64,000 nucleotides of DNA from Diphasiastrum complanatum (lineage: Eukaryota; Streptophyta; Lycopodiopsida; Lycopodiales; Lycopodiaceae). The notes below the pieces were generated by a model. The model saw nothing but the letters and a program-made list of their open reading frames with translations, did not search any database and had not been told where the DNA came from. Below, one piece after another: positions 47,182 through 58,969 of this stretch; within the stretch, counting starts at the first letter, position 1, and every line of letters starts with the position of its first letter. The position numbers were made by a program, and so were the translations under genes. Location of the stretch: positions 950,987 through 1,014,986 of the forward strand of contig CM055101.1 of assembly GCA_029204225.1 (NCBI GenBank), read 5' to 3'.

Positions 47182-47534
47182 AAAGACCCTTTGTAAAGAT
47201 TATTTTTATATTTTTTCTCAAATTTTTCTTACACATGGACCAATCAAAACACTCAAATTTGAAATCCACGTAACGTAACTTTTTGAGTCCACATTTTGAT
47301 TCCATACTAAAAATGGCATAGCTTTTTAGTGGTAAGTCCGAATTTAGCGGAGTTTGGTGGATTAGAAGGTGCTCAACAAGGGATTTCCAATAATATGTTA
47401 GATTGCATACTTCTGACTACGATTAAAAAGTTATGGCAAGTCAAAAGTATTAGTGTTATAATATTTTAATACTAAAAAAGGCATCTTGCACGAATTCTTA
47501 AAGGGTCTTTTTGGAACTCAAAACTCCTCTAATG
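47158..47534. mobile_element. Terminal-inverted-repeat insertion, copy 2
   Basis: 377 bp, same sequence family and same insertion point as 21110-21479, between ACAAGGTT and ACCTGCTTG. Ends CATTAGAGGAGTT and AACTCCTCTAATG. An extra TACTAAAA-like stretch near 47470 accounts for most of the length difference. Confidence 0.87.
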
Positions 47535-48378
47535 ACCTGCTTGTTTTGGTTTCCCCTTGACTTGTTCCGCCAGGAATTTGCGACATTCACTCTTCCAATG
47601 GCCCTTTTTACCATAATGGAAGCACTTGTCTTTCTTCTTAGTTTTACTGGAAGATCTCTCGTCCTCTTGAGACTTGGCAAAATGCTGCTTAGACTTCTTC
47701 TTGCCCTTTCCCTTGCCATGTTTTTGGCATGTCGCAAGTGCCTGATCATCAGTATTTTGATGTCTAGCTTTCACCATTTCTCGCCGTTGCTCTTCCTGCA
47801 TCAAGATTTCTGTGAGCTCGTCAAAGGTTGGCAATCTTTCTCTTGATGCTATTCCGCTCACAAACATCTGATAGGGTTCTGCAATGCCGCACAATGCATT
47901 GTGCACCAGCTCCACATCACGTATGCACTCACCAATAGAATGCAGTTCATCTCTCATTGTCTTGATTCTGGTCATGTACGTTTGAATGTGCTCTCCTTGT
48001 TCCATGCGGGCACTATTCAACTTTGACTTCAGAAACATGATTCTTGACGGATTTGACGTCTCAAATGCTCCTTTAGCACATCCCATGCCTTTCTGGGTGT
48101 CATAGCATCACAAATGTGGGTAATGATGTGATCCTTCACTGACAAGTTAATGAAGGTCAAAGCTTTCCTCATCTTTTTGTCGAACACTTTGATATATGCT
48201 TCATTTGCGGCCTTCTCTCATCACCTGTGACAACTTCCCACATGTCTTTCTCCATCAGTATGTTTTTTATTTTGAATCTCCACACTGCATAGTTAGAAAT
48301 CCCGTCCAATTTGCTACTTTCACTCAAAATGGACTCTCCCATGTTTGCCATCCCAAAACTGCTTGAAACTTCTGCCAT
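47529..48378 (-). pseudogene. Copia-2b gag
   Basis: The ATG nearest the usual start is at 48378 (MAEVSSSFGMANMGESILSE), 27 bp upstream of the MANMGES start. The frame shifts near 48170; gag resumes at 47529-48086 (185 residues): MFLKSKLNSARMEQGEHIQT, SGIASRERLPTFDELTEILM, a Lys-rich stretch and the knuckle CFHYGKKGHWKSEC, in which the second Cys is Tyr. It ends KPKQAGH followed by a stop supplied by the first bases of the inserted element. Gag forms the particle shell; the knuckle would bind RNA. Confidence 0.85.
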
Positions 48379-48763
48379 AGGCTAAAAACAGTATGTCGAG
48401 GCCAACAGTGATGTCAAAAGTTTAAAATAATGACCTGCACTTTTTCTCTCACTAGGCCACTCCCCGCTTTTCCACCAATTTGAAAGCCAAATCGGCGTCG
48501 CCTTCCGAAATGCACTCAGTCGTCAACTCCCAACAACGTGCCCAGTAGAATGGTGAAATCACTTATGGCGTACTCTGAACACTTTCTCCGCTGCAATCAC
48601 TCTGTTTTGTTGTACCGTACTTGTAGGTACAGTCCGGGTGCCCTTCGTTTGGAAGTTATAGCCTTTCGTTTGGGTCAAAATGGGCAAAGGGCCCAAAAAT
48701 AGGACTTTTCTAGTTTGTGAACTATTTCTTCACCTTGAAGAAGCTTCACTCTTCACCAGACTT
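48379..48763 (-). other. Truncated Copia-2b leader
   Basis: Matches 23695-24080 of Copia-2a, including the CCGGGTGCCCTTCGTTTGGA block. It ends at CTTCACTCTTCAC, where the captured fragment begins with CAGACTTTCAG. Confidence 0.75.
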
Positions 48764-49131
48764 TCAGAATGAGGACTATACAACACCAATATTCCATGGC
48801 TTGAGTGACTATTTTAAGAACCCGATATGCGAACCATTTCAGTTTGATTTGGGAGCTTCAGTGAATGATTTTATTTTTGACAACAATCTCATGGAGTATG
48901 AGGTATTCAACATGGATACTACTAGCAATGAAGAGATTTCATTATTCCATAGAAATCCAACTCATATCAATACTCGGATTCTTGTTCAATGCCTCATGGA
49001 TCCATTTCACAAGAGCTTAAAGTGGCTTCTATTGGAGACTCTTATTCCTATGGATTCTCTTCAACTCAATGGCCAATATCTAATTCACGTGCATATTCAG
49101 AATGTATTAACAAGAATAATGATTGTAAATA
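48764..49131 (+). pseudogene. Captured coding fragment of unknown gene, copy 2
   Basis: Plus strand, reverse orientation to copy 1. It is open with the leader codons in front (PDFQNEDYTTPIFHGL, then YFKNPICEPFQFDLGASVND), loses its frame after FHRNPTHI, and continues in another frame to INKNND at the LTR edge (49131). Relative to copies 1 and 3 it lacks a few bases after IFHGL (SDYF instead of KLSGYF). The fragment and its junction with the LTR match copy 1, so both descend from one insertion event. Confidence 0.5.
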
Positions 49132-49590
49132 TGTTACAACTCCCTAGGATCATCGACTGCCTTAAATGTTCCGCACACCCCATACTAGTGACGATGCACC
49201 GTAACTGCCCATCCGTAGGGTCACAACCGACGACACCCCCATGCACTGGAGCAATCGCCATAATCATGCCCGATCAAGCCTCCTACGATAACTGGCATCC
49301 GATACCCACTCGGCTCTCCCTAGCACACATCTCCTAGCCTAAAGATACATCCTGGCTCATGCACGTGCTCTCCATCCACCAACTCCCGGGTAGACTGAGT
49401 GAATGGAAAGAGAGAAACCCCACCACTATATAGGCATAGCACAGTGGGTCCCTTCAAGCACGGTCTTGCCGGCGACATGTGACCACCTAGGATGCTGATG
49501 CGTGGCACCCAAACATGTTGGAAACTCCAGTCTTGCATCATGCCCCTTGCGAGGCCGTCACTGAAGGGCGTACCGTTATGGTATATAACA
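49132..49590 (-). mobile_element. Gypsy-2 3' LTR, copy 2 (459 bp)
   Basis: Reverse complement of 35914-36350, with TGTTA and TAACA ends. It retains about 20 bp (CGGTACGCCCTTCAG) that copy 1 lacks near its start. Followed on the plus strand by a long C run, the complement of the polypurine tract. Confidence 0.87.
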
Positions 49591-49599
49591 TCCCCCCCC

Positions 49600-51124
49600 C
49601 CACCCATAAAAACTTCCTTCTTTGGGAAAAAACCAGGGAATCTAAGTCTTAAATCATCCTCCTTCTCCCAGGTGTCCTCATCATCTAACTTAACTTTCCA
49701 AGGAATCAGATGTTTAGAAATCAAACGATTTCTCAGTTGATGTCGTCAAGTACCCACGGTCCTTTCCGGTTCATGGGGTATAAAAGCAGTCAAATCCTCC
49801 AATTGAATTAGATCATCTGTGGTATTAGGTCATCTTTCCCACCAAGTCGTTCCTTTAAATGACTAACATGGAATACAGGATGAACCTTATTTCCAACAGG
49901 GAGTTCTAGTCTATAAGCAGCCCTACCAATCTTGTTAAGAACTTTGAAAACACCGCTAAAACGTGGAGATAACTTTGGACATTTTCCCGTTCGAAGTGTC
50001 TTAGAGTCCTTGGGGATTCTAAGGTACACCCACTCACCGATCTCAAACTCTCGAGGAACACGACTTCGGTTGGCATAGAACTGGTTCTATCTTGAGCCGA
50101 TCTAATGCTTTCCCTAGCCACCTGCAACATTTCCTACATATCATGCATGAAATCCACTGCAGCTTGAACCTCGAGACCTTTGAGTCCAACGGAGATAGGG
50201 GAACGAGGCTAAAAGCCGTACAAGAGCATAAAAGAACTAAAACCAGTGGCAGAATGCTTCATACTATTGTATGCAAACTCAATCATTGGGAGATACTTTT
50301 CCCAATCTGATTGTTGCCTGGAAACATATGCGCAAAGCATATCTTCCATCGACTGGTTGACACGTTCGGTCTAACCATCGGTTTCTAGGTGATCCATAAA
50401 TGATAGATGTAAAGCAGTTTCCAGCCCTTCAAAGACCGACTGCCAGAAGTTGACAGTGAACTTGGAATCCTGTTCATTAACGATATCGTTAAGCAAACCA
50501 TACAAACTGAACACCTTTTCATGAAGAGTTGAGCAAGTTCAAAAGCTTTGATAGTAGTTTTTGTTGGAGTCAACTGCGCCATTTTGGTTAGCCTATCAAC
50601 TACTACCCAAATAGCATCGTGACCCTTCTCTGACTTGGAAAGTCTGACCACAAAATCCATGGAAATACTTTCCCATTTCTTGCTAGAAATTTCCAATGGA
50701 TGAAATAGACCAGCTGCTTTGAGTCTTTCCGCTTTATTTACTTGGCATTGTTCACATTTTTGAACATATGCCTCAACATGACCTTTTATGTTTGGCCAAT
50801 AGAATTTTCTCTTAAAAAGGTCAAGTGTCCTCTGTATACCAGGTAGGGTGTCTCGTGTTGGGGCAAACCAGTTAGCAAACCAGTTCTAATGACATAATCA
50901 TCAAGTATCTTCTCTTCACAAGATTTCATGGAATCTTGCTTTCCTAGATTTTCTCTCAAAATAGAGCTTCCTGCCAGGACATCTTGCCAAATACGACCAG
51001 AAAAATCACCGGTCCGACAAAGATCTCGTAGAGAATGATACAACTCGGATTCGAACTCATCAAAGCATAACTGATAAGCTTCTCCAATCTGGCTCTTTTC
51101 AATGATGCATGCTGGTTCTTTCCA
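49600..51124 (-). pseudogene. Gypsy-2 chromovirus integrase and chromodomain, copy 2
   Basis: Coding order on the minus strand: 50786-51043 (SLRDLCRTGDFSGRIWQDVL), 50385-50696 (SMDFVVRLSKSEKGHDAIWV and VDRLTKMAQLTPTKTTIKAF), the DGQTERVN region near 50350, AYNSMKHSATGFSSFMLLYG near 50270, 49808-50029 (FSGVFKVLNKIGRAAYRLEL, HPVFHVSHLKERLG), and the chromodomain-like LIPWKVKLDDEDTWEKEDDL in 49600-49724. About 200 bp around the zinc region are missing relative to copy 1. The second catalytic region again reads NEQD rather than SDRD. Broken by stops. Confidence 0.83.
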
Positions 51125-52742
51125 ATGATTTAGGATTCTAGGCTATGTTTTGATCAAAATTGTTTGGTTTTTCATGTTTTTTGTCACAAAATAGATCGTA
51201 AGAACCATAATCTAGCAAGATCAGACCAATTAGATGGTTGTAATTCTATAAATTGGTTTGCATGTGTTATAATTCTATAATTGATGACAGTTGTATGTCA
51301 TGAATCTCCACTTTATTGTGATGAAAAAACCGGAAAATAGCCAAAAATCATCATTTTTGCTTGTTTTTCATAAAGTTGGATAGTAGGTGGCTATAAAACA
51401 CCATGTAGAGCTTGTAAATAGGTATACCAAAGTCTTTTGAAGCTTTCCCTGAAGTTAGAACCAGGAATTCCAGCAATTGAACTTGTAGAAAGTCAAAAAA
51501 GTTCAAAAAATGACCATTTTTTGGTGATTTTTAGGGGATAGATCTCTCCAAATCCATAAGGAGATCATTCTGGAACTATTTACAGCATGATTAGCATTCC
51601 TTTTTACCTTCCCATCAAGCTATCAGACCTGTGAATTGATGGTCGATGGCTTATGCACCATCTCCATCAAGTTTGAAGCTATTTTGACTTCTACAAATCA
51701 AGAAAACTTCGTTCTCAGCCCATACTGCATCTTAGAGTCAGTATGAATGCTTCATGGAAGTCTAATTGATTGTTTAAGTTTGTTGGTAGCATCAATTTTG
51801 GGCTAGAATGGGTGTTTGCACATTTTTGCATGATATTGTCTTGTGGAAAAGCGCCCTACTACAAATTTTTTGACACTCTGATCTCGCACATGTGAAGCCT
51901 AGGTGGCAGGGTAATGTGGGAGGCATCTTATTCACTTATTCTCCCTCTGTAATAAGCTTTACAGCACCCAATTTGGTGTCCTACAACCAAAGTTATGATC
52001 ATCTGAAGTTTTGTAGTTTTGTGAGTAAAATTGGCAAAATTTGAAATTGTTCTGATTGCATGCCAGTCATTTCCCTAATTTGTAGTACTGTGCTTGCATG
52101 GATTAGTTGCATGTTGATTCTCAGAGTGATTCTGACATGCATGAGAGATTTACAATTGATTTGAGTGGTCATACGCATGTGCTCTGAGAGTTGGGTCACA
52201 AATCAGTGTTAATGGATAATAAATTCCATAAACTGAAGTTTACATAAAAAAATTTCGTAATGACGTTTGTAACTGATGTAGTGTGCTTTGCATGCCAGTT
52301 TGACAAGGAGTTAGTAACATTAGAAATCGGACAATGTTTTGATTTTTTCGATTTTGATTGCCTTTTGTACTAACAGTATTTTCGTCAGAATTTTTGAATC
52401 ACGTAAAATAAAAGCAAAATTTGAGTTTTCCGAAAAAATAGAAATTTCGGTCAATTTTTTTGTTATCTATGGAATCAATTTAGATTAGTGAATTGATTAA
52501 ACTGAGTTTATCACTAAGAATTGGTCACAGTGTTTTCACTAAGTCTAAATTATTTTGTGGTGATAGACAAGTTAAAATTGACAGGAGGAACCGCAATGAA
52601 ATTGCCAACAGGTTTTACTGTATTGTCATTCTTTTTATTTTTGGAGTTGGGAACTCCCAAATTGAAAGTTAAAATTTGAATTTTTTTCTTTTCTGTTGAA
52701 TTTAAATTTGGTAAAAATTTGAAATCAGTTACTTGCCTGATA
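51125..52742 (-). repeat. AT-rich non-coding block, right inverted copy
   Basis: Reverse complement of 32740-34339. Contains repeated near-words such as CCATTTTTTGGTGATTTT but no ORF of note. Its outer edge at about 52742 corresponds to 32740. Confidence 0.75.
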
Positions 52743-54429
52743 GTTTTCTAGTCGATGTTGATCGCTAGAAATCAGTCAAAGGAATGTTTGTACAAGATAC
52801 TTGTTAAATTTGATCAAAATCGTCAAACAATATGAAGTGACCAGATTGAATGAGTGGGAATAGTATTCTAACAGTAAATCTGATAGGATATGGTTCAAGA
52901 ATTACTGAAATGCTATTGGTGGGATTTCCATTCATGTAATTTTATATTATGTGTTTGGAATGGATTTATCAATATTAACGGAGTTATGCCAAACCAGTCA
53001 ATAAAAAGAAAAAACAGTCCAATTTTATTGGAAAATTTATAGTAATAGAAATTACATAACTGATTTCATTTCCAGTAAAATCCTATGGTGAATTATATTC
53101 AAAAGATCAGACTAGTACAATTTCACATACTAGTAAATGATTTTTGATATAAAAGATATTCAGTTCAGGTGAAGGACATAATTAAAATTGTTTTGCACTT
53201 TTTCCTATAGTGATTGATTTTTAAACATTTACTACTGTCATTACGTATTTTTGGTACCTTAGCTGAAATAGATTTCCAGAGAACTAAAAATTTTAAGGAA
53301 GAAAGAAGAGTGGACATCAAATGGTGGTAAGTAGTATCAGGAAATGTATTTCGCAGTTAGGATTTTGGTAATCCCTGTAAATAGTTGCTTAATACTGGTT
53401 ATTGATTTCCTGGTTTAAATTCATTCAGTTGAACTCGTAACTGATATCTTTGTAACCATTGAGTTATCCGCAGTGGAATCTGATACATGGATTACATTGG
53501 ATCTGTTAGTTGACAGAAGCTTGTCTCTAGATTTGATGCATCAGTAGGGGATTTGAAGCTTATTTATTAACCAGAAAGGATCAAGATGTAATATTTAACC
53601 ATGGTAATTCTTCTGTTTATATCACAGGATCAGATGTGGATTCGTAGTATCCATTTGATAGGCATGCCAGTCATCTGAATAAATGGATTCTCCAGTGTTT
53701 TGGAAATAAGTGATAATAACCTATAGTGATTATAGGACAGCTAGATTATCAGTGGGTCTCTAGAATATCAGATTAGGCGATTAAGGATTTTCTGGAAGGA
53801 AAAGCTAATGGTTTGGGACATCCGTAATTTTGGAAAGAGAATTCTAGGACTGTAATGATCTGATGATCAATGGTGTGTTATAGTACCTAGTCACGATATG
53901 GGAAAGAAGAAAAACCATTCGATCAAATATGGGATATTTTGGAAAATTTTGAGGTTTAATCTAGATCCCAATGTGGTATCTCATTATTTACAAAATTAGA
54001 GGCCCTCAAATCTATTTCTCACTTTATTAATTAATCCTTTACTTCTTAGAAAGTTCTCAAATATAAAATATCAGATTGATTTATATGATTCTTTCCAACA
54101 TGAAGTTATTCTTCTAAAAGACTGATATTTCATATTACTACTTGTGTGAATAGACTTGGAATTCAGATAAACTCTAAGGTTAAAATGTTTTAGTTTCTTA
54201 AACCTAGAATATCTCTGGTACATAAATGGATTTCGATGAAATAGTAACTTCTATCACTCGGATTGAAAATATTTGAAGGAGAAGTCATGTTTGTAATGAA
54301 GTGAATCCTTTTAGTGGAAGCACTTATTACTGACTTTTCTTGGATTAGGATATTTTTATATATCATCTTTCCAGTTAACTTTTATTGAAATTGATAATTT
54401 CTTTAAAAGGAGGGGTGAAGTGGTTGTTC
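52743..54429. other. No recognisable gene
   Basis: About 1.7 kb of AT-rich sequence without a coding frame or a partner elsewhere in the window. It lies between the chromovirus block and the first Copia-3 LTR and may be internal non-coding sequence of an element, but nothing supports a specific call. Confidence 0.5.
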
Positions 54430-54605
54430 ATCAATGATCTTTAAAAATCGAGTGCAAAGTTTTGTATAGATTACAACAACGATGTTGTATCCATTTCTGT
54501 AGCCCCAAATTTTCATATGAAAACTTTAATAGATTTTTGGAAGGAGCACATTACAACAATTCATGTACATCAGGAGGACTTGCTCATTCTGAGGATGAAG
54601 ACATG
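54430..54605 (+). repeat. Copia-3 3' internal end, copy 1
   Basis: This 170-bp block (from AGTGCAAAGTTTTGTATAGA to GATGAAGACATG) precedes the LTR at 54606 and recurs at about 56195-56357 before the second LTR. It is therefore the 3' end of the element interior, and the purine-rich GAGGATGAAGACATG may serve as polypurine tract. Confidence 0.6.
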
Positions 54606-54960
54606 TGATAACATGGCATGATCTAGTTGTCTCTTATTTCGATCTACATAATGCAAAATACTTATTTCTTGTGATAGTTTATTTGTTGTTTTAAAAAGAT
54701 TGAGCTTAGAGTAGAATAAGTGTATTCTGATAACAGGTCGAAGATCAAATCGATCAAAGGTCAAACCTTATTTTGACCCAAAGTCCATATGTTATTCCGA
54801 TCCTTGTCAAAAGCAGTTATGGAACTTAAGAGGGTTATTTCATATTTAGAACACGAGGCTATATAAAGAGCATTTTTTCTCGCATATTTATTTGAAATGG
54901 AATGAAGTGAAGTTAGTGAGTTAGTCTATTTTCATTCTCAAGTCACTGATAGTTACTACT
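54606..54960 (+). mobile_element. Copia-3 LTR, copy 1
   Basis: Begins TGATAACATGGCATG and includes a TATA-like GAGGCTATATAAAGAGCA near 54850. The inner border is not sharp: similarity among copies fades after CTATTTTCATTCTC, and no clear tRNA-Met site is seen before the gag ATG. Confidence 0.65.
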
Positions 54961-54981
54961 ATCACTTAGACTAATATCCAC

Positions 54982-55533
54982 ATGGATTCCCAAGGGAAAA
55001 CCAGTCCTATAATGGACAAGCATGATGGAGCCAATTACCATCTCTATAAATATAAGATGAGAACTATGCTAATGGCTAACGAATTGTATGACGTTGTTAT
55101 AGGTGTAGAGGTAAGACCTGAAGCTGACGATGCTGCAATTTTCCGATGGAAGCTGAAGGATGGCAAAGCCTTTGCGCTGATGATCCTCAATATAACAGAC
55201 ACTCAAATCGGCCATGTGTCTAAAGCTCAGACCTCCGAGGAAGTCTGGGACATCCTAAGCACTCTGTACACTGTGTGTGACATAGCTTCCAAGCTACATC
55301 TCAGGAAGAAGATTTTCTCGCTCAAGATGACCAACGGAGATTCCCTACAGAGTCACAACAAACAGTTCAAGAACCTGCTGAAGCAAATGGCCACTGTCAG
55401 ATATGTCATAGATGATCAAAATGCAGTAATGACACTACTTTCAAGCTTGCCAAGCTCATGGGACAGCAAGGTGATGATCATCACGACGCACCCTAAACTG
55501 ACTCTTTCAAGAGTCATGACAATGTTGTTGTAG
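54982..55533 (+). pseudogene. Copia-3 gag fragment, copy 1 (183 residues)
   Basis: Opens 20 bp after the LTR region with MDSQGKTSPIMDKHDGANYH and continues YKMRTMLMANELYDVVIG, WKLKDGKAFALMILNITDTQ, EEVWDILSTLYTVCDIASKL and KMTNGDSLQSHNKQFKNLLK, the standard copia gag (UBN2-like) layout. It ends at LSRVMTMLL with a stop at the place where other copies end MTMLC or MTMLF, followed by unrelated sequence, so the zinc knuckle is missing. The frame is uninterrupted, which makes this the best preserved Copia-3 gag. Confidence 0.85.
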
Positions 55534-56194
55534 GAAGAGACTGCGACACTCCATGGTAGACTTGAAACGACAGTAGTAGCAGTTATCTGATATGGAGGTT
55601 CAGCTCCATGATAGAGATGATAAACATAATAAACTTCAGGATGAAGCCGAAATGCTAGTAGCGAGCTGCTCGAAGGAAGGAACACACCACCATCAAGGGG
55701 ACTACGACAACGGCTGATAGAACTACACAACCACAATAGCAAACTGGGAGATTTTTAAAAGGAGTTCAAACTTGGGTTCCCATAATGTGGCAACCAAGTG
55801 TTAAGCGGACAAGAACTGTTGGATTTCTATCCTCTCCATCCCTATTCATTAAGTTGTTCTAAATCAACATGGGACACAAGAATACCAGCGGTTCTTTCGG
55901 TATATCAAAATACAAAAATATAACAACCAAGAAAACACCCTTATCTTTAGTATATGGGATGTATCTCATATTGCCTATACAATTTGATGTGCCCATATAT
56001 CGAATTCAGATGTACCCTCTTTACATATGCTCAAGAAGAAAAGTTCTGCTGCATCAAGTGATTCTTCTGATGCAATTCATGTTATAACTTTGTTCACATA
56101 CAAACTGAAGCAGTTGGGACATCGACAACCAAAGATGTACCCCAAAAAAACAATTGATGATCGATGCAACAATAGAGATTGGTCATTTTTTTTT
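55534..56194 (+). pseudogene. Scrambled interior with gypsy integrase tail
   Basis: ORF 55869-56087 reads KKTPLSLVYGMYLILPIQFD VPIYRIQ, matching the end of a Ty3/gypsy integrase (TPFxLVYGxEAxLPIExExP), and then passes into TACCCTCTTTACATATGCTCAAGAAG, a word also present at 40948-40975. 55534-55860 has no recognisable content. The copia interior between gag and the 3' end has thus been replaced by pieces of other elements. Confidence 0.55.
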
Positions 56195-56740
56195 CAACGT
56201 TGAGTGCAAATTTTTGTATAGATTACAACAACAATGTTGTATCCATTTGAGCAGTCCCAAATTTTCATATTCAAACTTTAATAGATTTTTGGAAGGAGCA
56301 CATTACAACAATTCATCTACATTTGGAGGACCTGCTCAATCTGAGGATGAGGACATGTGATAACATGGCATGGTCTACTTGCCTCTTATTTCGATCTACA
56401 TAATGCAAAATAGTTATTTCTTATGATAGTTTGTTTGTTGTTTTAAAAAGAATGAGCTTAGAATAGATTAAGTGTATTTCGATACCAGGTCGAAGATCAA
56501 ATCGATCCATGGTCGATTTTCATTTCGACCCAGAGTCCATATGTTATTATGATCCTTGTCAAAAGTGGTTATGGAACTTAAGACGGATATTTCATATTTA
56601 GAACAACTACGAGGCTATATAAAGAGCATTTGTTCTTGCATATTTCTTTGAAATGAAATGAAGTGAAGTTAGTGAGTTAGTCTATTTTCATTCTCGAGTC
56701 GCTGATAGTTATTAGTATTGCTTAGACTGATATCCACCTG
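56195..56740 (+). mobile_element. Copia-3 3' end and LTR, copy 2
   Basis: The 3' interior block (to 56357) is followed by a second LTR starting TGATAACATGGCATGG at 56358, with TATA-like GAGGCTATATAAAGAGCA near 56611. Together with 54430-54960 it shows an LTR-gag-filler-LTR-gag tandem of about 1.75 kb period. Confidence 0.68.
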
Positions 56741-57600
56741 GATTTCCAAGGGAAAGCTAGTCTTATCATGGACAAGCTTGATGGAGCCAATTACCATGTG
56801 TAGAAATTTAAGATGAGAACTGTGCTAATGGCTAAGGAATTGTATGACGTTGTTATAGGTGCAGAGGTAAGAAACAAAGCTGACGATGTTGCAATCTCTC
56901 GATGGAAGCTGAAGGATGGCAAAGCCTTTGCGCTGATCATCCTCAATATATCAAACACTCAAATCAGCCATGTGTATGAGGCTCCGGTCTCCAAGGAAGT
57001 CTGGGACATCTTGAGCACTCTGTATGATGTGCACGACGTAGCTTCCAAGCTATATCTAAGAAAGAACATTTTCTCCCTCAAGATGACCAATGAAGATTCC
57101 CTACAGAATCACATCAACCAGTTCAAGAACCTGCTAAAGCAAATGGCCACTTTTGGTTCTGTCATAGATGATGAAGATGTAGTAATGACACTGCTTTCAA
57201 GCTTTCCAAGCTCATACGATAGCTGGGTGATGATCATCTTGACACACCCTGAATTGACTCTTTCAAGAGTCATGACAATGTTGTGTTAGGAAGAGAGGAG
57301 AAGGAACAAAGTCTCTGGTTCCTCAAGTGTCGACTCTCATGCCTTATAAACCAACAAAGGCTCAACTTAGCAAAAGAAGGAAGGCCCAAAGCAACCAAAG
57401 CTAAATCATGAACCGACACAATGTCAAGAACAGTCAAACTAGCCGACAAAGAATTAGTTGTTCTGCACATATTTCGGTGAACCAACCACAAGATCCAAGA
57501 TTGCCGCATACTGCAAGAAAAGAACAACAACAAGGGGCAGTCGAAACAAGTGGCAAATGCAGGTACAGAAGCACCATAGTCAATTCAAGAATCGGATAAT
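56741..57600 (+). pseudogene. Copia-3 gag, copy 2
   Basis: The original ATG codon near 56738 is altered (CACCTGGAT for CACATGGAT), so the closed frame starts internally at 56813 (MRTVLMAKELYDVVIGAEVR) and runs 158 residues to LSRVMTMLC. The linker follows in another frame to 57600 (VSGSSSVDSHALYKPTKAQL). The loss of the start codon and a stop before KFKMRT (TAG at about 56801) make it non-functional. Confidence 0.83.
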
Positions 57601-57840
57601 GATGCCTTAATGACTAGCCATAAAGAAACATCCAACGACATCTCCTGGTTTCTGAACTCCGGAGCCACACAACACATGAGTAGCCATATTGGCTATTTCG
57701 AGTCCTATAGTCCTTCCAATACCAAATGATATGTTCACATGGGCAACAATAGCACACATGCTATTAAAGGTGAAGGTACAGTAAGATTGAGCTTTGCAAA
57801 CGATCAATCTAAGCTACTTTGAAATGTACTGCATGTACGG
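57601..57840 (+). pseudogene. Copia-3 protease fragment
   Basis: Plus-strand codons read ALMTSHKETSNDISWFLNSG followed by ATQHMSSHIGYFESYSPSNT, the copia protease core with Asn in place of the catalytic Asp, as in the copies at 40488-40706 and 42881-43201. It continues as INDQSKLL- and NVRNLSTN-like codons until the joint with the RT scrap at 57855. Confidence 0.78.
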
Positions 57841-58120
57841 AATCTATCTACAAATTCACTGAGACAGAGCGAGAAGGCTGATCTTTATCACGCAGCAACG
57901 GTATCTTCATTATACCCTTATCACAAACAATCTGATCAATTGTAAACTAGCTCACTCACCAATGGATTCAGGCTTGTGATTATTGAAGGTCCAATGCCAA
58001 GAAGTGGTTATGGAACTTAAGACGGTTATTTCATATTTAGAACATCTACGAGGCTATGTAAAGAGCATTTGTTCTCGCATACTTGTTTGAAATGGAATGA
58101 AGTGAAGTTCGTGAGTCAGT
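57841..58120 (+). mobile_element. RT scrap and partial Copia-3 LTR, copy 3
   Basis: 57855-57900 is the RT scrap with GAGAAGGCTGATCTTTATCAC; 57993-58118 is the inner part of the LTR. Same order and joints as the inverted copy at 40100-40390 and the direct copy at 61960-62205. Confidence 0.7.
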
Positions 58121-58933
58121 CTATTCTCATTTTATTGATGTGAATGATTTACTCTATCTATGCTACTTTCAAGATTATACTTATGAAGTTTTGCTCATAT
58201 AGTAGAATCTCTTTATTCTTATTTAAGTGTTCATTGTTATTCCATGCAATGAATGCTTGTATGATGAGAGGGGCAGTAATGCTTGTTACCATAATTGAAA
58301 TACAAGTGACAAATCTGAAATCGTAGTACGTACGTAAACGATGAATGGCATGTAGTTCAAACTTCTATAATTCCATTATCCAAATTTCATAAAAGCAAAT
58401 CACAAATTGTTATAATATCAATCAGTCTGCAACGTGTAAACAACCTAAAAGTGAAATCCTAAATTCTTCATAGTAAAGCCCGAGGAGATAGGGCTGAATC
58501 ATGATACCTAAAGGGGCCAACTAGTGATGTCTAGCATAGCCTCCTCCTAGTCACCCATGATGTAGTGTAGGCTCTAGCTCAAGACCCTCATCCTCACCTT
58601 GTTCACATATTTGCTTTTCTTTGAAAGACAAATAGCACTTTGGCATGCGATGCAACTTGAAAATGTGATGCATAGTCCGACCTAGCTAAATAAATAACGA
58701 GTACCAAGGTTAACCATGGCATTCTATTACCTAGTCATATTCCAGGCAACTCCCTTGGATCACTTTGTTGGCTTGGTATCCAAAGTGTTTTTTGGTCCCA
58801 TTTTTTAGCCCTCTTAGGGGTCCAATATGCATTTAGTCACGTTCTAGGGTACTACAAATTAACGACTAGGGTTTGAAGGTGTCCAAATAGCATGTAAATA
58901 GAGATCAATACAGAGAACACCACACGTTTGATT

Positions 58934-58969
<36 letters not shown>

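Larger units (their letters stand above)
43684..48763 (-). mobile_element. Copia-2b element, 5' LTR lost
   Basis: 3' LTR at 43684-43957, then RNase H, RT, integrase, protease, terminal-inverted-repeat insertion, gag and a truncated leader, in the normal single order, unlike Copia-2a. The leader ends at 48763, joined to the captured coding fragment, and no primer site or 5' LTR remains. It shares the insertion position and the integrase Asp-to-Tyr change with module B of Copia-2a, so the two derive from the same defective sub-lineage. Confidence 0.87.

Noticed and set aside
48717-49337. 206-residue plus-strand ORF as a single gene
   Set aside because: It is a chance fusion of Copia-2 leader, the captured fragment (frameshifted midway) and antisense LTR sequence.
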